Shown: positions 55,016 through 63,975, counted from the stretch's first letter. The stretch: DNA of 64,000 bases from Clostridium isatidis (GCF_002285495.1 NZ_CP016786.1:1564001-1628000), one strand, 5' to 3'. Notes: generated by a model from the sequence alone, not told the origin. Made by a program: numbers and translations.

Positions 55016-55969
55016 TTATATTCTATTATTTTTAACTAAATTCCAATAATGAATTCCTAATGGTGTAAGTTTACAACTTTTATTTTCCATAGCTGCATAA
55101 TACATATGTTCTGCTCCTACCGGAATTACTAAATTTACTCTATTATATTTCTGTAAAACACCAAATTTTTTTACATTCTCAGCATTAGGGTTTGCACTAT
55201 CTGGTTCATAGGTATCATCTAACATATATTCTCTTCCAGGATCATCAAATAATTCTGTTATTTGCTTTAAATCATTTAAACTAATAGGTGGGCTTACTTT
55301 TCTTAATGACGTGAAATTTTTTACATTTGTCTTGAAAAGAGGTCTTTGTTCCCATGGTCCTAGTGATTGATCTATGTGTGCATATACACTTCCTGGTGTT
55401 ATATCACCTACTAAGTTAGCAGCTCCTCCATTCAATGCATCAACTAATAATGTAGTAAATACTCCATGTCCATCTTTTTCTGATGAATACTGCCTTGCAC
55501 TTGATGCTGTGAGTATGGTTACCCCTTCGTGTATTACAGCATCATTTTGATTTTCATCTGGAGTTCCTGCTATTCCGGAATGACAACTATCAAGTATTAT
55601 TACCTTATTTCTACACTTAGATTGATTTACTATCTTAAGTAAATCATTTAGTGAAAAACCATCATCTCCATCTTTACAATCTGATGTGATTAAATATCCT
55701 CCTGTACTTTCAATATATCCATGCCCAGCAAAGTAAAATAACGCTACTTCACAATCATCATTAAATAATTCCTGAACAGTATCTTTTAGTTCCTTTCTAG
55801 TAATTCTAGACACTGAATCCGTGGCTACAAGTAGATTGACAGAAAAATTAATCGTACCATCCCCATTTCTTTCTAATACGTTTTTAACTGAATAAGCATC
55901 ATTTACACATCCATATAACCTTTGTATATTATCATAATAATCGATACCTACAACTAATGCTTTACGCAT
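55016..55969 (-). CDS. caspase-like (C14) protease, probable Thoeris effector
   Basis: 317 residues. Peptidase C14 domain (about 1-225): RKALVVGIDYYDNIQRLYG then CVNDAYSVKNVLERNG, the catalytic His83 in LFYFAGHGYIESTGGYL, and catalytic Cys129 in VIILDSCHSGIAGT, followed by ILTASSARQYSSE. The C-terminal part (about 226-317) ends MENKSCKLTPLGIHYWNLVK and is a candidate ligand-sensing or regulatory domain. It is encoded 12 bp downstream of a ThsB-type TIR gene. In type IV Thoeris systems a TIR-made cyclic ADP-ribose-type molecule activates a caspase-like protease that degrades host proteins and aborts infection. Both catalytic residues are intact. Confidence 0.88.
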   Translation of the reverse strand: MRKALVVGIDYYDNIQRLYGCVNDAYSVKNVLERNGDGTINFSVNLLVATDSVSRITRKELKDTVQELFNDDCEVALFYFAGHGYIESTGGYLITSDCKDGDDGFSLNDLLKIVNQSKCRNKVIILDSCHSGIAGTPDENQNDAVIHEGVTILTASSARQYSSEKDGHGVFTTLLVDALNGGAANLVGDITPGSVYAHIDQSLGPWEQRPLFKTNVKNFTSLRKVSPPISLNDLKQITELFDDPGREYMLDDTYEPDSANPNAENVKKFGVLQKYNRVNLVIPVGAEHMYYAAMENKSCKLTPLGIHYWNLVKNNRI

Positions 55970-55981
55970 ATTACCACCTAC

Positions 55982-56392
55982 CTATTTATTCTTTCCTTCT
56001 CCCATCATTTTGTCTATCATTTCTGCAATTTTATCCCACTCCCATTTAACTACTCTAGTTCTTGATAGACCATCTGGTAAATTACTTGTAGTATTTGCTC
56101 CACCAACATATACTCCAAATACTGGTACATTATTATTTTTTGCCATTTTAATCTCTTTCTTTACACCTGTAGCACTTGCCATATACTTTCCTACTAAAAC
56201 TATAACCATATTACATTTCTTAATTTTTTCTTCAACTATAGCCTCCCATTTACTTTGGGGCATTGATGATTTCGCTGACCAATCTTGAATAGAAAATGGT
56301 GTTTTAGAATTTTTACTTTGTCCAACAAATAAAGTTTTCTCAGTTTCATTATGATCGAAATCGAAGCTAATAAATGCTCTTGGATCTGCCAT
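55982..56392 (-). CDS. thsB: ThsB-like TIR-domain protein
   Basis: 136 residues, a single TIR-like (DUF1863) domain. RAFISFDFDHNETEKTLFVG (about 5-24), PFSIQDWSAKSSMPQS (about 32-47), CNMVIVLVGKYMASATGVKK followed by Glu80 (the conserved ATGVxxEI motif), then VPVFGVYVGG. Thoeris ThsB proteins of this form sense phage infection and use NAD+ to make a signalling nucleotide. It has its own promoter and ribosome site (AAGGAGATGAAAAA) and is co-transcribed with the caspase-like gene. Confidence 0.88.
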   Translation of the reverse strand: MADPRAFISFDFDHNETEKTLFVGQSKNSKTPFSIQDWSAKSSMPQSKWEAIVEEKIKKCNMVIVLVGKYMASATGVKKEIKMAKNNNVPVFGVYVGGANTTSNLPDGLSRTRVVKWEWDKIAEMIDKMMGEGKNK

Positions 56393-56425
56393 TTTTTCAT
56401 CTCCTTATACATACATTATTACTAT

Positions 56426-56431
56426 ATTATA
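56426..56431 (-). promoter_or_regulatory. extended -10 promoter of the TIR-caspase operon
   Basis: TGGTATAAT on the minus strand (TATAAT at 56431-56426), about 35 bases before the TIR start codon; no strong -35. This implies expression independent of the recombinase gene upstream. Confidence 0.55.
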
Positions 56432-56492
56432 CCATATAAATAATTAACAATCATAGACTTTTAATATATTCAGCTTACTTTATCATCGTAAT

Positions 56493-58073
56493 TTAAATAT
56501 TAAACAAATTTTCTCTGGCTATATTACATCTATATTCAATGCCTTTTATCTGACTAATAAGATTAAAACTCACGTTGAATACTACTTCAACGTGGGTCTT
56601 ATACACTACGACTTCTTTAACAAAATCTTGTATGAAATTTTTGCATTCTGGGATATTCTTAGATACTACATATTCCTTGAAACCAGCTAAAAGTCCTCTT
56701 ATATCTTCTTCAGTAACTTTAGTAACTGATTGACTTGCTTCTATATCCACTAGCTTACCTTCTAAGTAAGCTTTTCGTTCTTTTAGCTCCTCCATCTTAA
56801 CCTTAAACTCTTCTTGGATAAATCCATTCGTTATAGCCATTACTATATTGCCTATTTGTTTTTCAATGTCTTTAAGTTCTTTTTCTATAATTCCTCTTTT
56901 ATCTTCATCTCCTTCACTTTGTTTCTTTAGCTCCTCATTAATTCCTTCTACTAATAGTGGAATAGATTTATCATTAAATATTCTTTCTTCAAGTTCTGCT
57001 AGAACATATTCTTCAATGTACTCCTTTCTTATTTCCTTATTGCTACATACATTACTACTTGTACGCTTTCTGCAGCCACATCTATAGGATACATATAGTG
57101 GCTTACTTCTAGCTTGTCTACGATTTCCATACATAGCATAGCCACATTCTCCACACTTAATTATCCCGGATAATAAATAGCTTTCCTTAGCCTTATTAAC
57201 TGCTTTTGACTTCTTCCTACTTCTAAGAATTTCTTGAGCTTTTTCGTATAGTTCCTTATCTATAATTTGTGGCATACCTCCTTCGATTCTAATTATTTCA
57301 CTTTGATCTTTCTGAAGATGACTATTTCTTCTTCCATATGCATCCTTTTTAGCTGATTTATTAAATATATAAACTCCAGTATATTTTTCATTAGTAAGAA
57401 CACTATTAATGCTGTTGTGCTTAAAAATAGCTCCTGCTTTAGTTTTAAATCCTCTTGAATTTAATTCGTCTACCATTTGACTTAGAGTATATCTAGCTGT
57501 GTACATTTCAAATATTAATCTTACACTTTCAGCTTCTCTTTCATTTATTACATATTTCTTTTCTGCATTTACATCATAGCCTAAAGGTGGAAGTCCTCCT
57601 GTATGTTTAGCTTGATATGCAGTTTCCTTCATTCCTTTCATTACTTCTCTAGCAAGATTCTTACTGTAATATTCAGCCATACCTTCAATAACACTTTCAA
57701 GTATAACCGACTCTGGACTATCATCTAGATTTTCAGTAACACTAACTAGCTTTACCCCATTTTGCTTTAATTTTCTTTTATACTGAGCACTATCATATTT
57801 ATCTCTAGAAAACCTATCTAGCTTGTGTACTATTACTACATCAAATATATCATTGGCACTATCCTTAATCATTTGCTGAAAACCTGGTCTTCTATCAGTA
57901 GTGGCTGACTTAGCTTTATCCTGATAAACCTTTACTATCTCATATCCCTTTGCATAACCAAACTCCTTTATAGCTCGTATTTGAGCTTCTAAGCTTTCAT
58001 CCCTCTGATTATCAGAACTATACCTTATATATGCACAAGACCTTTTTATTTCAAGATAATTAGGTTGTCCCAT
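56493..58073 (-). CDS. large serine recombinase (integrase)
   Basis: 526 residues. Resolvase domain (about 10-150): CAYIRYSSDNQRDESLEAQI with nucleophile Ser19, then VVIVHKLDRFSRDKYDSAQY and SVIEGMAEYYSKNLAREVMK. The recombinase domain holds GGLPPLGYDVNAEKKYVINE (about 184-203), followed by a zinc ribbon (SGIIKCGECGYAMYGNRR to CSNKEI) and a C-terminal coiled coil (about 385-450) that controls directionality. It catalyses site-specific integration and excision. It is encoded near the left end of the element, with the defence operon between it and the attachment scar. Confidence 0.95.
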   Translation of the reverse strand: MGQPNYLEIKRSCAYIRYSSDNQRDESLEAQIRAIKEFGYAKGYEIVKVYQDKAKSATTDRRPGFQQMIKDSANDIFDVVIVHKLDRFSRDKYDSAQYKRKLKQNGVKLVSVTENLDDSPESVILESVIEGMAEYYSKNLAREVMKGMKETAYQAKHTGGLPPLGYDVNAEKKYVINEREAESVRLIFEMYTARYTLSQMVDELNSRGFKTKAGAIFKHNSINSVLTNEKYTGVYIFNKSAKKDAYGRRNSHLQKDQSEIIRIEGGMPQIIDKELYEKAQEILRSRKKSKAVNKAKESYLLSGIIKCGECGYAMYGNRRQARSKPLYVSYRCGCRKRTSSNVCSNKEIRKEYIEEYVLAELEERIFNDKSIPLLVEGINEELKKQSEGDEDKRGIIEKELKDIEKQIGNIVMAITNGFIQEEFKVKMEELKERKAYLEGKLVDIEASQSVTKVTEEDIRGLLAGFKEYVVSKNIPECKNFIQDFVKEVVVYKTHVEVVFNVSFNLISQIKGIEYRCNIARENLFNI

Positions 58074-58091
58074 TAAATCAACTCCTTATAT

Positions 58092-58268
58092 TTATACTTC
58101 TCCTTTAGGAGAATCTAAATACATAGAGGCTAATACTTTAACTAAAGAATTATATTTTATCCTACTATTAACTTCTTGATTATATTTAATTTTTTCTGCA
58201 CTATCTCTTGTATAATTCCTTTCATATAACTTTTCTCTGCTTATAGTAGTTTTAATACATTCTTTCAT
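58092..58268 (-). CDS. small element protein, 58 aa
   Basis: Start chosen at ATG 58268, eight bases after AAGGAGG; the ATG at 58292 lies before that site. It begins MKECIKTTISREKLYERNYT and ends YLDSPKGEV. Basic N-terminal half, no recognised domain. It ends 18 bp upstream of the recombinase and is likely co-transcribed with it, so it may regulate or assist recombination (the place of a directionality factor), but there is no sequence proof. Confidence 0.5.
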   Translation of the reverse strand: MKECIKTTISREKLYERNYTRDSAEKIKYNQEVNSRIKYNSLVKVLASMYLDSPKGEV

Positions 58269-58325
58269 TAAATTTTCCTCCTTAGTATTCATTATTATGA
58301 TATATACTTATTAATCTTATTTATT

Positions 58326-58446
58326 ACACCTAACTTTGAGGTGGTTAGGTGGCTAAGTGGTCAATAATTTTAATCTAAGAAAAACTAAATCAATTAATTA
58401 TCATATCTAGAAAAAAATCTTATCCACCTTAGCCACTTATCCCCCC
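58326..58446. repeat. GGTGG-type repeats downstream of the primase gene
   Basis: Three tandem 8-bp units AGGTGGTT, AGGTGGCT, AAGTGGTC (58339-58362). CACCTAAC at 58327-58334 is an inverted copy of GTTAGGTG (58344-58351). A second cluster in the opposite sense, TTATCCACCTTA then GCCACTTATCC, lies at 58420-58442. The 12-mer TTATCCACCTTA occurs again at 62215-62226 upstream of the polymerase gene. Confidence 0.6.
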
Positions 58447-60107
58447 TAATTACTAAAAGTATATTTAACTTCTTGCTTTGGTAATTTAGAGTAATCTATT
58501 TTAAAGTCCCTTAAATATAAGGTACCTGAAATTTTCTTATAAGTTAACTCATAATTTAAATTAATTTTAGTAGAGTTATTTAAAGCTCTCCAAAATCTTT
58601 GCGGTGAATCAGAGCCTCTTGCTGAGATACCTTCACCCTCTATCCAAGACTTATATGCATCTAGTACAGCTTTCTTAGTTTCACTACTCCCCTCTTCATA
58701 TACAAGAACTTCATTTAAATAAGCTTCTACTGGATTTTGTTCTTCCTTATACGCCTTAGTTACTTTTTCTATAGCTTTACTTTCTGTAAAGTTATAATCA
58801 TTATTAATAAGTCTTTCTGCCCCTTCAAGACACCAATTAAGTACACCACTTAATTCAGTGCATACCTTTTCTTTTAATTTCTTATCAATATCTTCTGGTT
58901 TAAATACTCTATTAAATGGAACTATCAGAATTTTTCTATAATACCCATGAGTATTATCTAAAGTATCTGGTAATGTATTTAATAAGAATATTAACTTAAT
59001 TGTAGACTTATAATTGATAGCTTGTTTAAATTTTCTTGAAATGTTTATTGTATCTCCACTTATTATTGCTTTAAGATTTTCAGTGCTAATAGCTCCTCCA
59101 AGCTCATTTTCATTTGCAATATTAAGTGTTTTACTTACTATACCTTCTATTCCAAACCTTTCGGAGAATTTAGATAGTTGTATATTACTAACATTGTTGA
59201 CTCCAACAATTTCAGTAAGTACCTCTGAACAGAAACTCTTCCCATTAGATCCTACTCCAGTAAAGAAGAATGCCCTTTCAGCCTTAGTATTATTAATTAA
59301 AGCATTTCCGAATATTTCTTGAAGACATGATAATAATTCATCATCATTGCATGTTATTTCTTTAATTGCCTTTTTAAATATTGGACAATCTGCATCTTTC
59401 AGATAATCTATGGGCGATTTGCTAGTAAACATATACTTTTTATCATGTGGTAATAATTTCTTAGTTACAACATTATAAACTCCATTATTAAAAGCAATTA
59501 ATGTATCATCTATAATGTTAGTATCAACTCTAGGGACCTCTCTCATTAGCCCATCAATAATATCCCTTTCATAGACTTTTTTCCAACTATCTGGTATAGC
59601 TGTATTCATAAGATACCTTAGTATAGTTCCCATTAATTCATCATTAAGCTCTTGGAAAATACCTTCCTTTTGGTTATATATCATTAAAACTCCATGCTTA
59701 ATAATAAATTCTGCAATCTTTCTTAGATATGAAATACACTTGTTAGTATTTAATCTAAGCTTATTTTTTTCGTCATAGTAAAATCCCAATGCTATTGCCT
59801 TACTATTAGTAACTATAGTTTTTAACTCTTCTACCAATGCATCATCAATTGGTATCTCTACTTCATCTTGAACTTGATCCTTTTTTATATCTATGCCCTT
59901 CAAAAATGCTTTCATTATAGATGAGAGTAAATTCTCATCTACAATATCACAGTGTTGTTTTAGCTTAACATATGCCATCCTATTTCCTGATTGTTTTATT
60001 TGCTCTATTAAAACTAGTACCTTATATAAGTTATCAGGACATCCCTTAACTACAATTTCTTCTGTTATAAACTCTTTTACTAATTGTTCTGATGTTTTTA
60101 TTAACAT
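58446..60107 (-). CDS. phage P4/D5-family primase-helicase
   Basis: 553 residues. D5_N-type region (about 150-260) with FNNGVYNVVTKKLLPHDKKY, then an SF3 helicase core: Walker A FFFTGVGSNGKSFCSEVL (GVGSNGKS at 284-291), Walker B/sensor region INYKSTIKLIFLLNTLPDTL (about 355-375) and KILIVPFNRVFKPEDID. A C-terminal domain (about 430-530) follows. The N-terminal third is short and lacks a clear primase zinc finger. It is likely the replicative helicase/primase of the element. Good ribosome site TTAGGAGGAATTAAA. Confidence 0.88.
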   Translation of the reverse strand: MLIKTSEQLVKEFITEEIVVKGCPDNLYKVLVLIEQIKQSGNRMAYVKLKQHCDIVDENLLSSIMKAFLKGIDIKKDQVQDEVEIPIDDALVEELKTIVTNSKAIALGFYYDEKNKLRLNTNKCISYLRKIAEFIIKHGVLMIYNQKEGIFQELNDELMGTILRYLMNTAIPDSWKKVYERDIIDGLMREVPRVDTNIIDDTLIAFNNGVYNVVTKKLLPHDKKYMFTSKSPIDYLKDADCPIFKKAIKEITCNDDELLSCLQEIFGNALINNTKAERAFFFTGVGSNGKSFCSEVLTEIVGVNNVSNIQLSKFSERFGIEGIVSKTLNIANENELGGAISTENLKAIISGDTINISRKFKQAINYKSTIKLIFLLNTLPDTLDNTHGYYRKILIVPFNRVFKPEDIDKKLKEKVCTELSGVLNWCLEGAERLINNDYNFTESKAIEKVTKAYKEEQNPVEAYLNEVLVYEEGSSETKKAVLDAYKSWIEGEGISARGSDSPQRFWRALNNSTKINLNYELTYKKISGTLYLRDFKIDYSKLPKQEVKYTFSN

Positions 60108-60123
60108 TTTAATTCCTCCTAAA

Positions 60124-60504
60124 TTAGTTAAATTTTCTTTCTACTATATTTGCATACACATTACCTTTTTCATCAGTATTATGCTTTATAGTTAATGTAC
60201 ATTTCTTGCCTGCTAACTCATCAATATTTATCTCATTTGGAATATTGCCATTGTATACATCCATTAAGAAGTTGAAGCATTTCGACTTTTCTGCTTGAGA
60301 TACCATTATCTTTTCTTTCTTTTCCTGTTCTGTCACTCCAACACTAATGTTATAAATTACTTCAAGAAAATCTCTAAACCCCCAATCTGTTTTACAATCT
60401 CTTAAGTAAATTATTTTTTTTATTATTGCTTCATACTCACCTTCATTTAAAGTAGCCTTCGCCCCAGTTTTTCCTAATACTTCTTTGTTATTTCTAAAAA
60501 TCAT
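60124..60504 (-). CDS. small phage replication-module protein, 126 aa
   Basis: Begins MIFRNNKEVLGKTGAKATLN, with EGEYEAIIKKIIYLRDCKTD, and ends YANIVERKFN. The beta-strand-rich outline and the C-terminal GKKCTLTIKHNTDEKGN pattern would suit an OB-fold single-strand DNA-binding protein, as is often found between primase and polymerase genes in phages. I do not recognise a specific family. It lies 16 bp upstream of primase and 14 bp downstream of the polymerase gene, within one operon. Confidence 0.6.
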   Translation of the reverse strand: MIFRNNKEVLGKTGAKATLNEGEYEAIIKKIIYLRDCKTDWGFRDFLEVIYNISVGVTEQEKKEKIMVSQAEKSKCFNFLMDVYNGNIPNEINIDELAGKKCTLTIKHNTDEKGNVYANIVERKFN

Positions 60505-60518
60505 TTGTAATCCTCCTT

Positions 60519-62117
60519 TTATTTACACCAATTATTACTTACTAAACTATCAACAATAATTGGGATATCTTTGACTATAGTTTTCATCCCGTCAACCATA
60601 CAACTTTCTAAAATGTTTTTTGCTTCTTTAGCCTCATCTTGTGGTACTTCTAAAAGTATTTCATCATGTACCACAGCAACTAATCTCCAAGAATCTTTCA
60701 TCCTTTCAACAAGTAATGCCAAAGCTTCTTTTAAACCTTCTGCTGCTGAACCCTGAATTGGCAAATTCAATCTTTGAGTCATTGATAAACTACCACCTTG
60801 CCACCTTCTTCCCCCTAATGTCTTTATATAATCTGCTTTTAATAAAGCATCTTGAAGTTCTTTTACCTTTGGATAAACATTAAGAAATTCAATTCTATAT
60901 TTCTCTGCTTCCTCCAATGATGTAGTAATACCACTTTTTCTAAGATTTTTCTGAATACCATAAGCAGTAATTCCATATACTATTCCAAAATTTAAGCTTT
61001 TAGCAACTTGTCTTTCTTCTTTAGAAATTTCATCTATTGGTTTCTTAAAGACTAAACTTGCTGTTCCTAAATGAAGATCTATACCATTGTTAAAATAACT
61101 CTTCAAAGCTTCATCCTTCGATATTGTTGCTAGAACTCTAAGTTCAATCTGTGAGTAATCTGCACCCACTAGCTTGTACCCCTTATCTGCAACAAAAAAC
61201 TCTCTACTATTTCCTGGCATAGCTTGAAGTGGTGGATTATTACAAGACATTCTTCCTGAACTTGCACCCATTAATCTCCAGTCTGCTCTTATCCTCCCAT
61301 CATCATTAATGAATGTCTTTAGCTTTTCACCATAGGTTTTAATCTTTGTTTGAAGTCTTCTATACTTCCTAATAAGTTTGATTACTTCGTGTTCATCAGA
61401 ATATTTTGCTAATTCATCATCTGATGTTGAATGCAGCTTAATCCCATACTCTGCAATAGCTTCAACTAATTGCTTTGGCGAATTAAGATTTAACTCTTTC
61501 CTATCAAGTAAGCCTTTAATCATAATCTCTAATTCAATAGCCAATCTTCTATCATCATCTAATCTAGCATTCCATTTATCATACTCCATATTAATACCAT
61601 TACTTTCAAGCATTACTATAGCTGGTAGAGCTCTTCTTTCTCTTTCATAAACAGTTAAAAGATTATTCTCTACAAGTAAATCTAAAAGTTTATAGTATAA
61701 AGCTCTAGTGTGCTCAACATCCTTTACTGCATAGTCAATATGCTCTTGAGTTATCTCAGTTTCTTGCCAGTTATCACTATGTTGCATAGACTTGTCCATA
61801 TCAACATCAAGATATTTTTTAGCTAAAGCTTTTAAGCTTAACTTTTCTTCCCCTAATACTTGAGCCATAAGTAATGTGCAATGATAATTGTTTACTCTAT
61901 AGCCCTTACTCTGAAAGAATCCAACATCAAACTTAGCGTTATGAAACACCTTAATAATATTCTTATCATTCAAAATACTTTTAAGTCTTTCATCTACACT
62001 TGTTGTTGTGACCACTTCATTAAGTCCCTTAGAAAAAGCTATTAATTTTATCTTTCCAGTTCTAAAGTCTAACGAATCAGTTTCTGTATCAAAAAAGAAT
62101 ACTTCATTATTCTTCAT
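60519..62117 (-). CDS. phage family A DNA polymerase with 3-prime exonuclease
   Basis: 532 residues, shorter than chromosomal Pol I because there is no 5-prime nuclease domain. Exonuclease motifs FFFDTETDSLDF (7-18), KVFHNAKFDVGFF (about 56-68) and YAVKDVEHTRALYYK (about 128-142) retain the acidic residues. Polymerase motif A VGADYSQIELRVLA (about 318-331), motif B RQVAKSLNFGIVYG (about 368-381) and motif C VAVVHDEILLEVP (about 490-502) are intact. It replicates the element's DNA. First gene of the replication operon; ribosome site AGGAGGTAAGGTAC. Confidence 0.93.
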   Translation of the reverse strand: MKNNEVFFFDTETDSLDFRTGKIKLIAFSKGLNEVVTTTSVDERLKSILNDKNIIKVFHNAKFDVGFFQSKGYRVNNYHCTLLMAQVLGEEKLSLKALAKKYLDVDMDKSMQHSDNWQETEITQEHIDYAVKDVEHTRALYYKLLDLLVENNLLTVYERERRALPAIVMLESNGINMEYDKWNARLDDDRRLAIELEIMIKGLLDRKELNLNSPKQLVEAIAEYGIKLHSTSDDELAKYSDEHEVIKLIRKYRRLQTKIKTYGEKLKTFINDDGRIRADWRLMGASSGRMSCNNPPLQAMPGNSREFFVADKGYKLVGADYSQIELRVLATISKDEALKSYFNNGIDLHLGTASLVFKKPIDEISKEERQVAKSLNFGIVYGITAYGIQKNLRKSGITTSLEEAEKYRIEFLNVYPKVKELQDALLKADYIKTLGGRRWQGGSLSMTQRLNLPIQGSAAEGLKEALALLVERMKDSWRLVAVVHDEILLEVPQDEAKEAKNILESCMVDGMKTIVKDIPIIVDSLVSNNWCK

Positions 62118-62214
62118 GTACCTTACCTCCTTAGATGCATGTTATTAACTTTTTAAAGATCATGTTTTATAGCTCGTTTGCTACAGTTAGAGTATATAAT
62201 TTTTAGTAATTAAT

Positions 62215-62226
62215 TTATCCACCTTA
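62215..62226. repeat. second copy of 12-mer TTATCCACCTTA
   Basis: Exact match to 58420-58431; lies in the 220-bp gap upstream of the polymerase gene. Confidence 0.6.
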
Positions 62227-62288
62227 AAACTCTAGATTCAAAATTTAATTTACATTTTTGTAAATTAAAGTATTTTAACAAATAAAAA

Positions 62289-62329
62289 AAATATAGATAC
62301 TTCTAATTTAAATTGAAGTATCTATATTT
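62289..62329 (-). terminator. terminator after 445-residue phage gene
   Basis: AAATATAGATACTTC / GAAGTATCTATATTT stem just past the stop. A weaker hairpin (TTTAATTTAC / GTAAATTAAA, 62244-62269) lies beside it. Confidence 0.8.
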
Positions 62330-62337
62330 GTTATGTA

Positions 62338-63675
62338 TTATATTCTGTTTCTTAATGTGCTTCTTTCTAGTAATATTTCTTTATTATTCTCAATTAAGTA
62401 TTTTAAATTCTTTAATATTCTTTGCTTCATTTTTTTATCATCATTAAAACCTAAATAATTTACTACATCAACTTTCTTAATTTGATTAGCTATTTCTTCT
62501 TTAGACTTTGAGGTTATAGCATTAAAAGCCTCATCCTTCAAAGCTTTGAAATCTAAAGTTCCTACTTCTAATAAATCATTAACAATTTTATTTTTTAATA
62601 TTAATAATTCACTAATCTCATTACACAAACTCTTGTATGTTTCATCTTCTTTACCAAAAGCATATATTAACTTATTAATTTCAAATCTCATTTTAGAAGG
62701 GCGATATATAACTAAATCCATCAATGCTAATTTTGAAATCTGCCTTGCCAACTCTTTTTTTGATAAATTAGCATTTTCATATAGATCTATTACTATATTT
62801 ATATAAAATATCAAATTATATTTACTTTCTATATTGTAAAATTTTATCAGACCATCTATATAATGTATATCTTTGTTAATTTCATAATACAAATCTACTA
62901 ATTCATCATAACCTGTTGAAAAATCTGCAAGTGTCATTTCTGATACTTTAGCATAATCCATTTTATCAAAAATAGTTTCTTTAGTTCTATTTCTAGATTT
63001 CTTATTAATTGGCATAGTATTAATCCTAGCATTGAAGTTTGTCTTTATTTCTAATAACATTTTTTCTGTGTAAATTTTAGATGGAATCTCTGCATGATTC
63101 ATTTTCTTATTATATACCTTTAAAAAACCTTCTAAAAATGTATCACTATCTAAATCATCTAATTGAGATTTACCTTTCAGATTTTCTAGACATGCCATCG
63201 CTAAAGTAATGTCATCAAAATCTTCTTTATCAAATTCAAGTTTAACATTTTTATTTTTAGCCGATTCCATTATCTTAGCAAATACTTTATCTATAATATC
63301 TATTGTATCTGTTACAACTTCTTTATTTTCTTTAATTTCCTCAGGTATACCAGTTAATAAATTTTCTTTATCTTGACTTTTTACCTTATCACATATCTTA
63401 TTAAACAAATTTCTATTTTCTTCATTACTTATATCTTCATCTAGTATTTGTGCCTTAGATCTCTTTATTCTTCTTTTATTATATGATTCTCCTATCCAAG
63501 CCAAAATAATTTCATCTTTAAACTCCTCAAGAGTTATTAATTTATACTTTTCCTTAAACACTCTTTCTAACTCTTTATACCCATCGCTATTATTCTTATA
63601 TCCCCATCTATCTGCTACTGAAAAACTTGTTACCAGTGAAACTAATCTATAATTTATTGCATTTTCTAATCTCAT
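62338..63675 (-). CDS. hypothetical phage/element protein, 445 aa
   Basis: Unrecognised. Almost entirely helical and charged. N-terminal part MRLENAINYRLVSLVTSFSV then RWGYKNNSDGYKELERVFKE; a basic patch IGESYNKRRIKRSKAQILD (about 61-79); a central DDITLAMACLENLKGKSQLD; and a C-terminal repeat-like helical array ending LLERSTLRNRI. No nucleotide-binding loop, metal motif or membrane helix is visible. It is separated from the polymerase gene by a terminator and so belongs to another transcription unit, starting after AGTAGGAGATGTT. It could be a structural, regulatory or defence protein. Confidence 0.65.
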   Translation of the reverse strand: MRLENAINYRLVSLVTSFSVADRWGYKNNSDGYKELERVFKEKYKLITLEEFKDEIILAWIGESYNKRRIKRSKAQILDEDISNEENRNLFNKICDKVKSQDKENLLTGIPEEIKENKEVVTDTIDIIDKVFAKIMESAKNKNVKLEFDKEDFDDITLAMACLENLKGKSQLDDLDSDTFLEGFLKVYNKKMNHAEIPSKIYTEKMLLEIKTNFNARINTMPINKKSRNRTKETIFDKMDYAKVSEMTLADFSTGYDELVDLYYEINKDIHYIDGLIKFYNIESKYNLIFYINIVIDLYENANLSKKELARQISKLALMDLVIYRPSKMRFEINKLIYAFGKEDETYKSLCNEISELLILKNKIVNDLLEVGTLDFKALKDEAFNAITSKSKEEIANQIKKVDVVNYLGFNDDKKMKQRILKNLKYLIENNKEILLERSTLRNRI

Positions 63676-63745
63676 AACATCTCCTACTTATATAGTTTTT
63701 ATATAAGTATACTCAAATATTATTACTAAAGAAAGTATCGTGGTA

Positions 63746-63764
63746 TAGGTGGCAAAGTAGCTAT
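63746..63764. repeat. further GGTGG-type motif
   Basis: AGGTGGCAAAGTAGC, similar to the AGGTGGCTAAGTGG units at 58347-58360, in the gap upstream of the 445-residue gene. Confidence 0.4.
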
Positions 63765-63789
63765 CTATAAACACTTTAGAAGTGCCAAA

Positions 63790-63830
63790 AAAAATTATAC
63801 AAATACTTAAATAATATTTGTATAATTTTT
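63790..63830 (-). terminator. terminator after 45-residue gene
   Basis: Perfect stem AAAATTATACAAATA / TATTTGTATAATTTT just past the stop codon. Confidence 0.85.
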
Positions 63831-63837
63831 ATTAAAT

Positions 63838-63975
63838 TCACAGAAATTTTCTTATAAAACTCTCCGAAACATTAAATGCACTACTAGCTTTGCTAACAGC
63901 CTCAGATTCACTTAATCCTTTAGCAATTAACTCTAATACCATAGCTACTATTTGTATAATTAATATTACACTCAT
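63838..63975 (-). CDS. small membrane-type peptide, 45 aa
   Basis: ATG at 63975 after GTGGAGGAAAGATAATA; stop TGA at 63840-63838. Begins MSVILIIQIVAMVLELIAKG (hydrophobic residues 2-18, a probable membrane helix) and ends with a helix-turn-helix-like tail SEAVSKASSAFNVSESFIRK. It has its own terminator. Function is unknown; it could be a small phage protein, a toxin or a membrane regulator. Confidence 0.6.
   Translation of the reverse strand: MSVILIIQIVAMVLELIAKGLSESEAVSKASSAFNVSESFIRKFL

Noticed and set aside
56493..58073. Transposon resolvase or IS607-type transposase
   Set aside because: The length (526), recombinase domain, zinc ribbon and coiled coil are those of a large serine integrase.
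58326..58446. CRISPR-like array
   Set aside because: Units are 8 bp, tandem and without spacers; they are better explained as iterons or operators.
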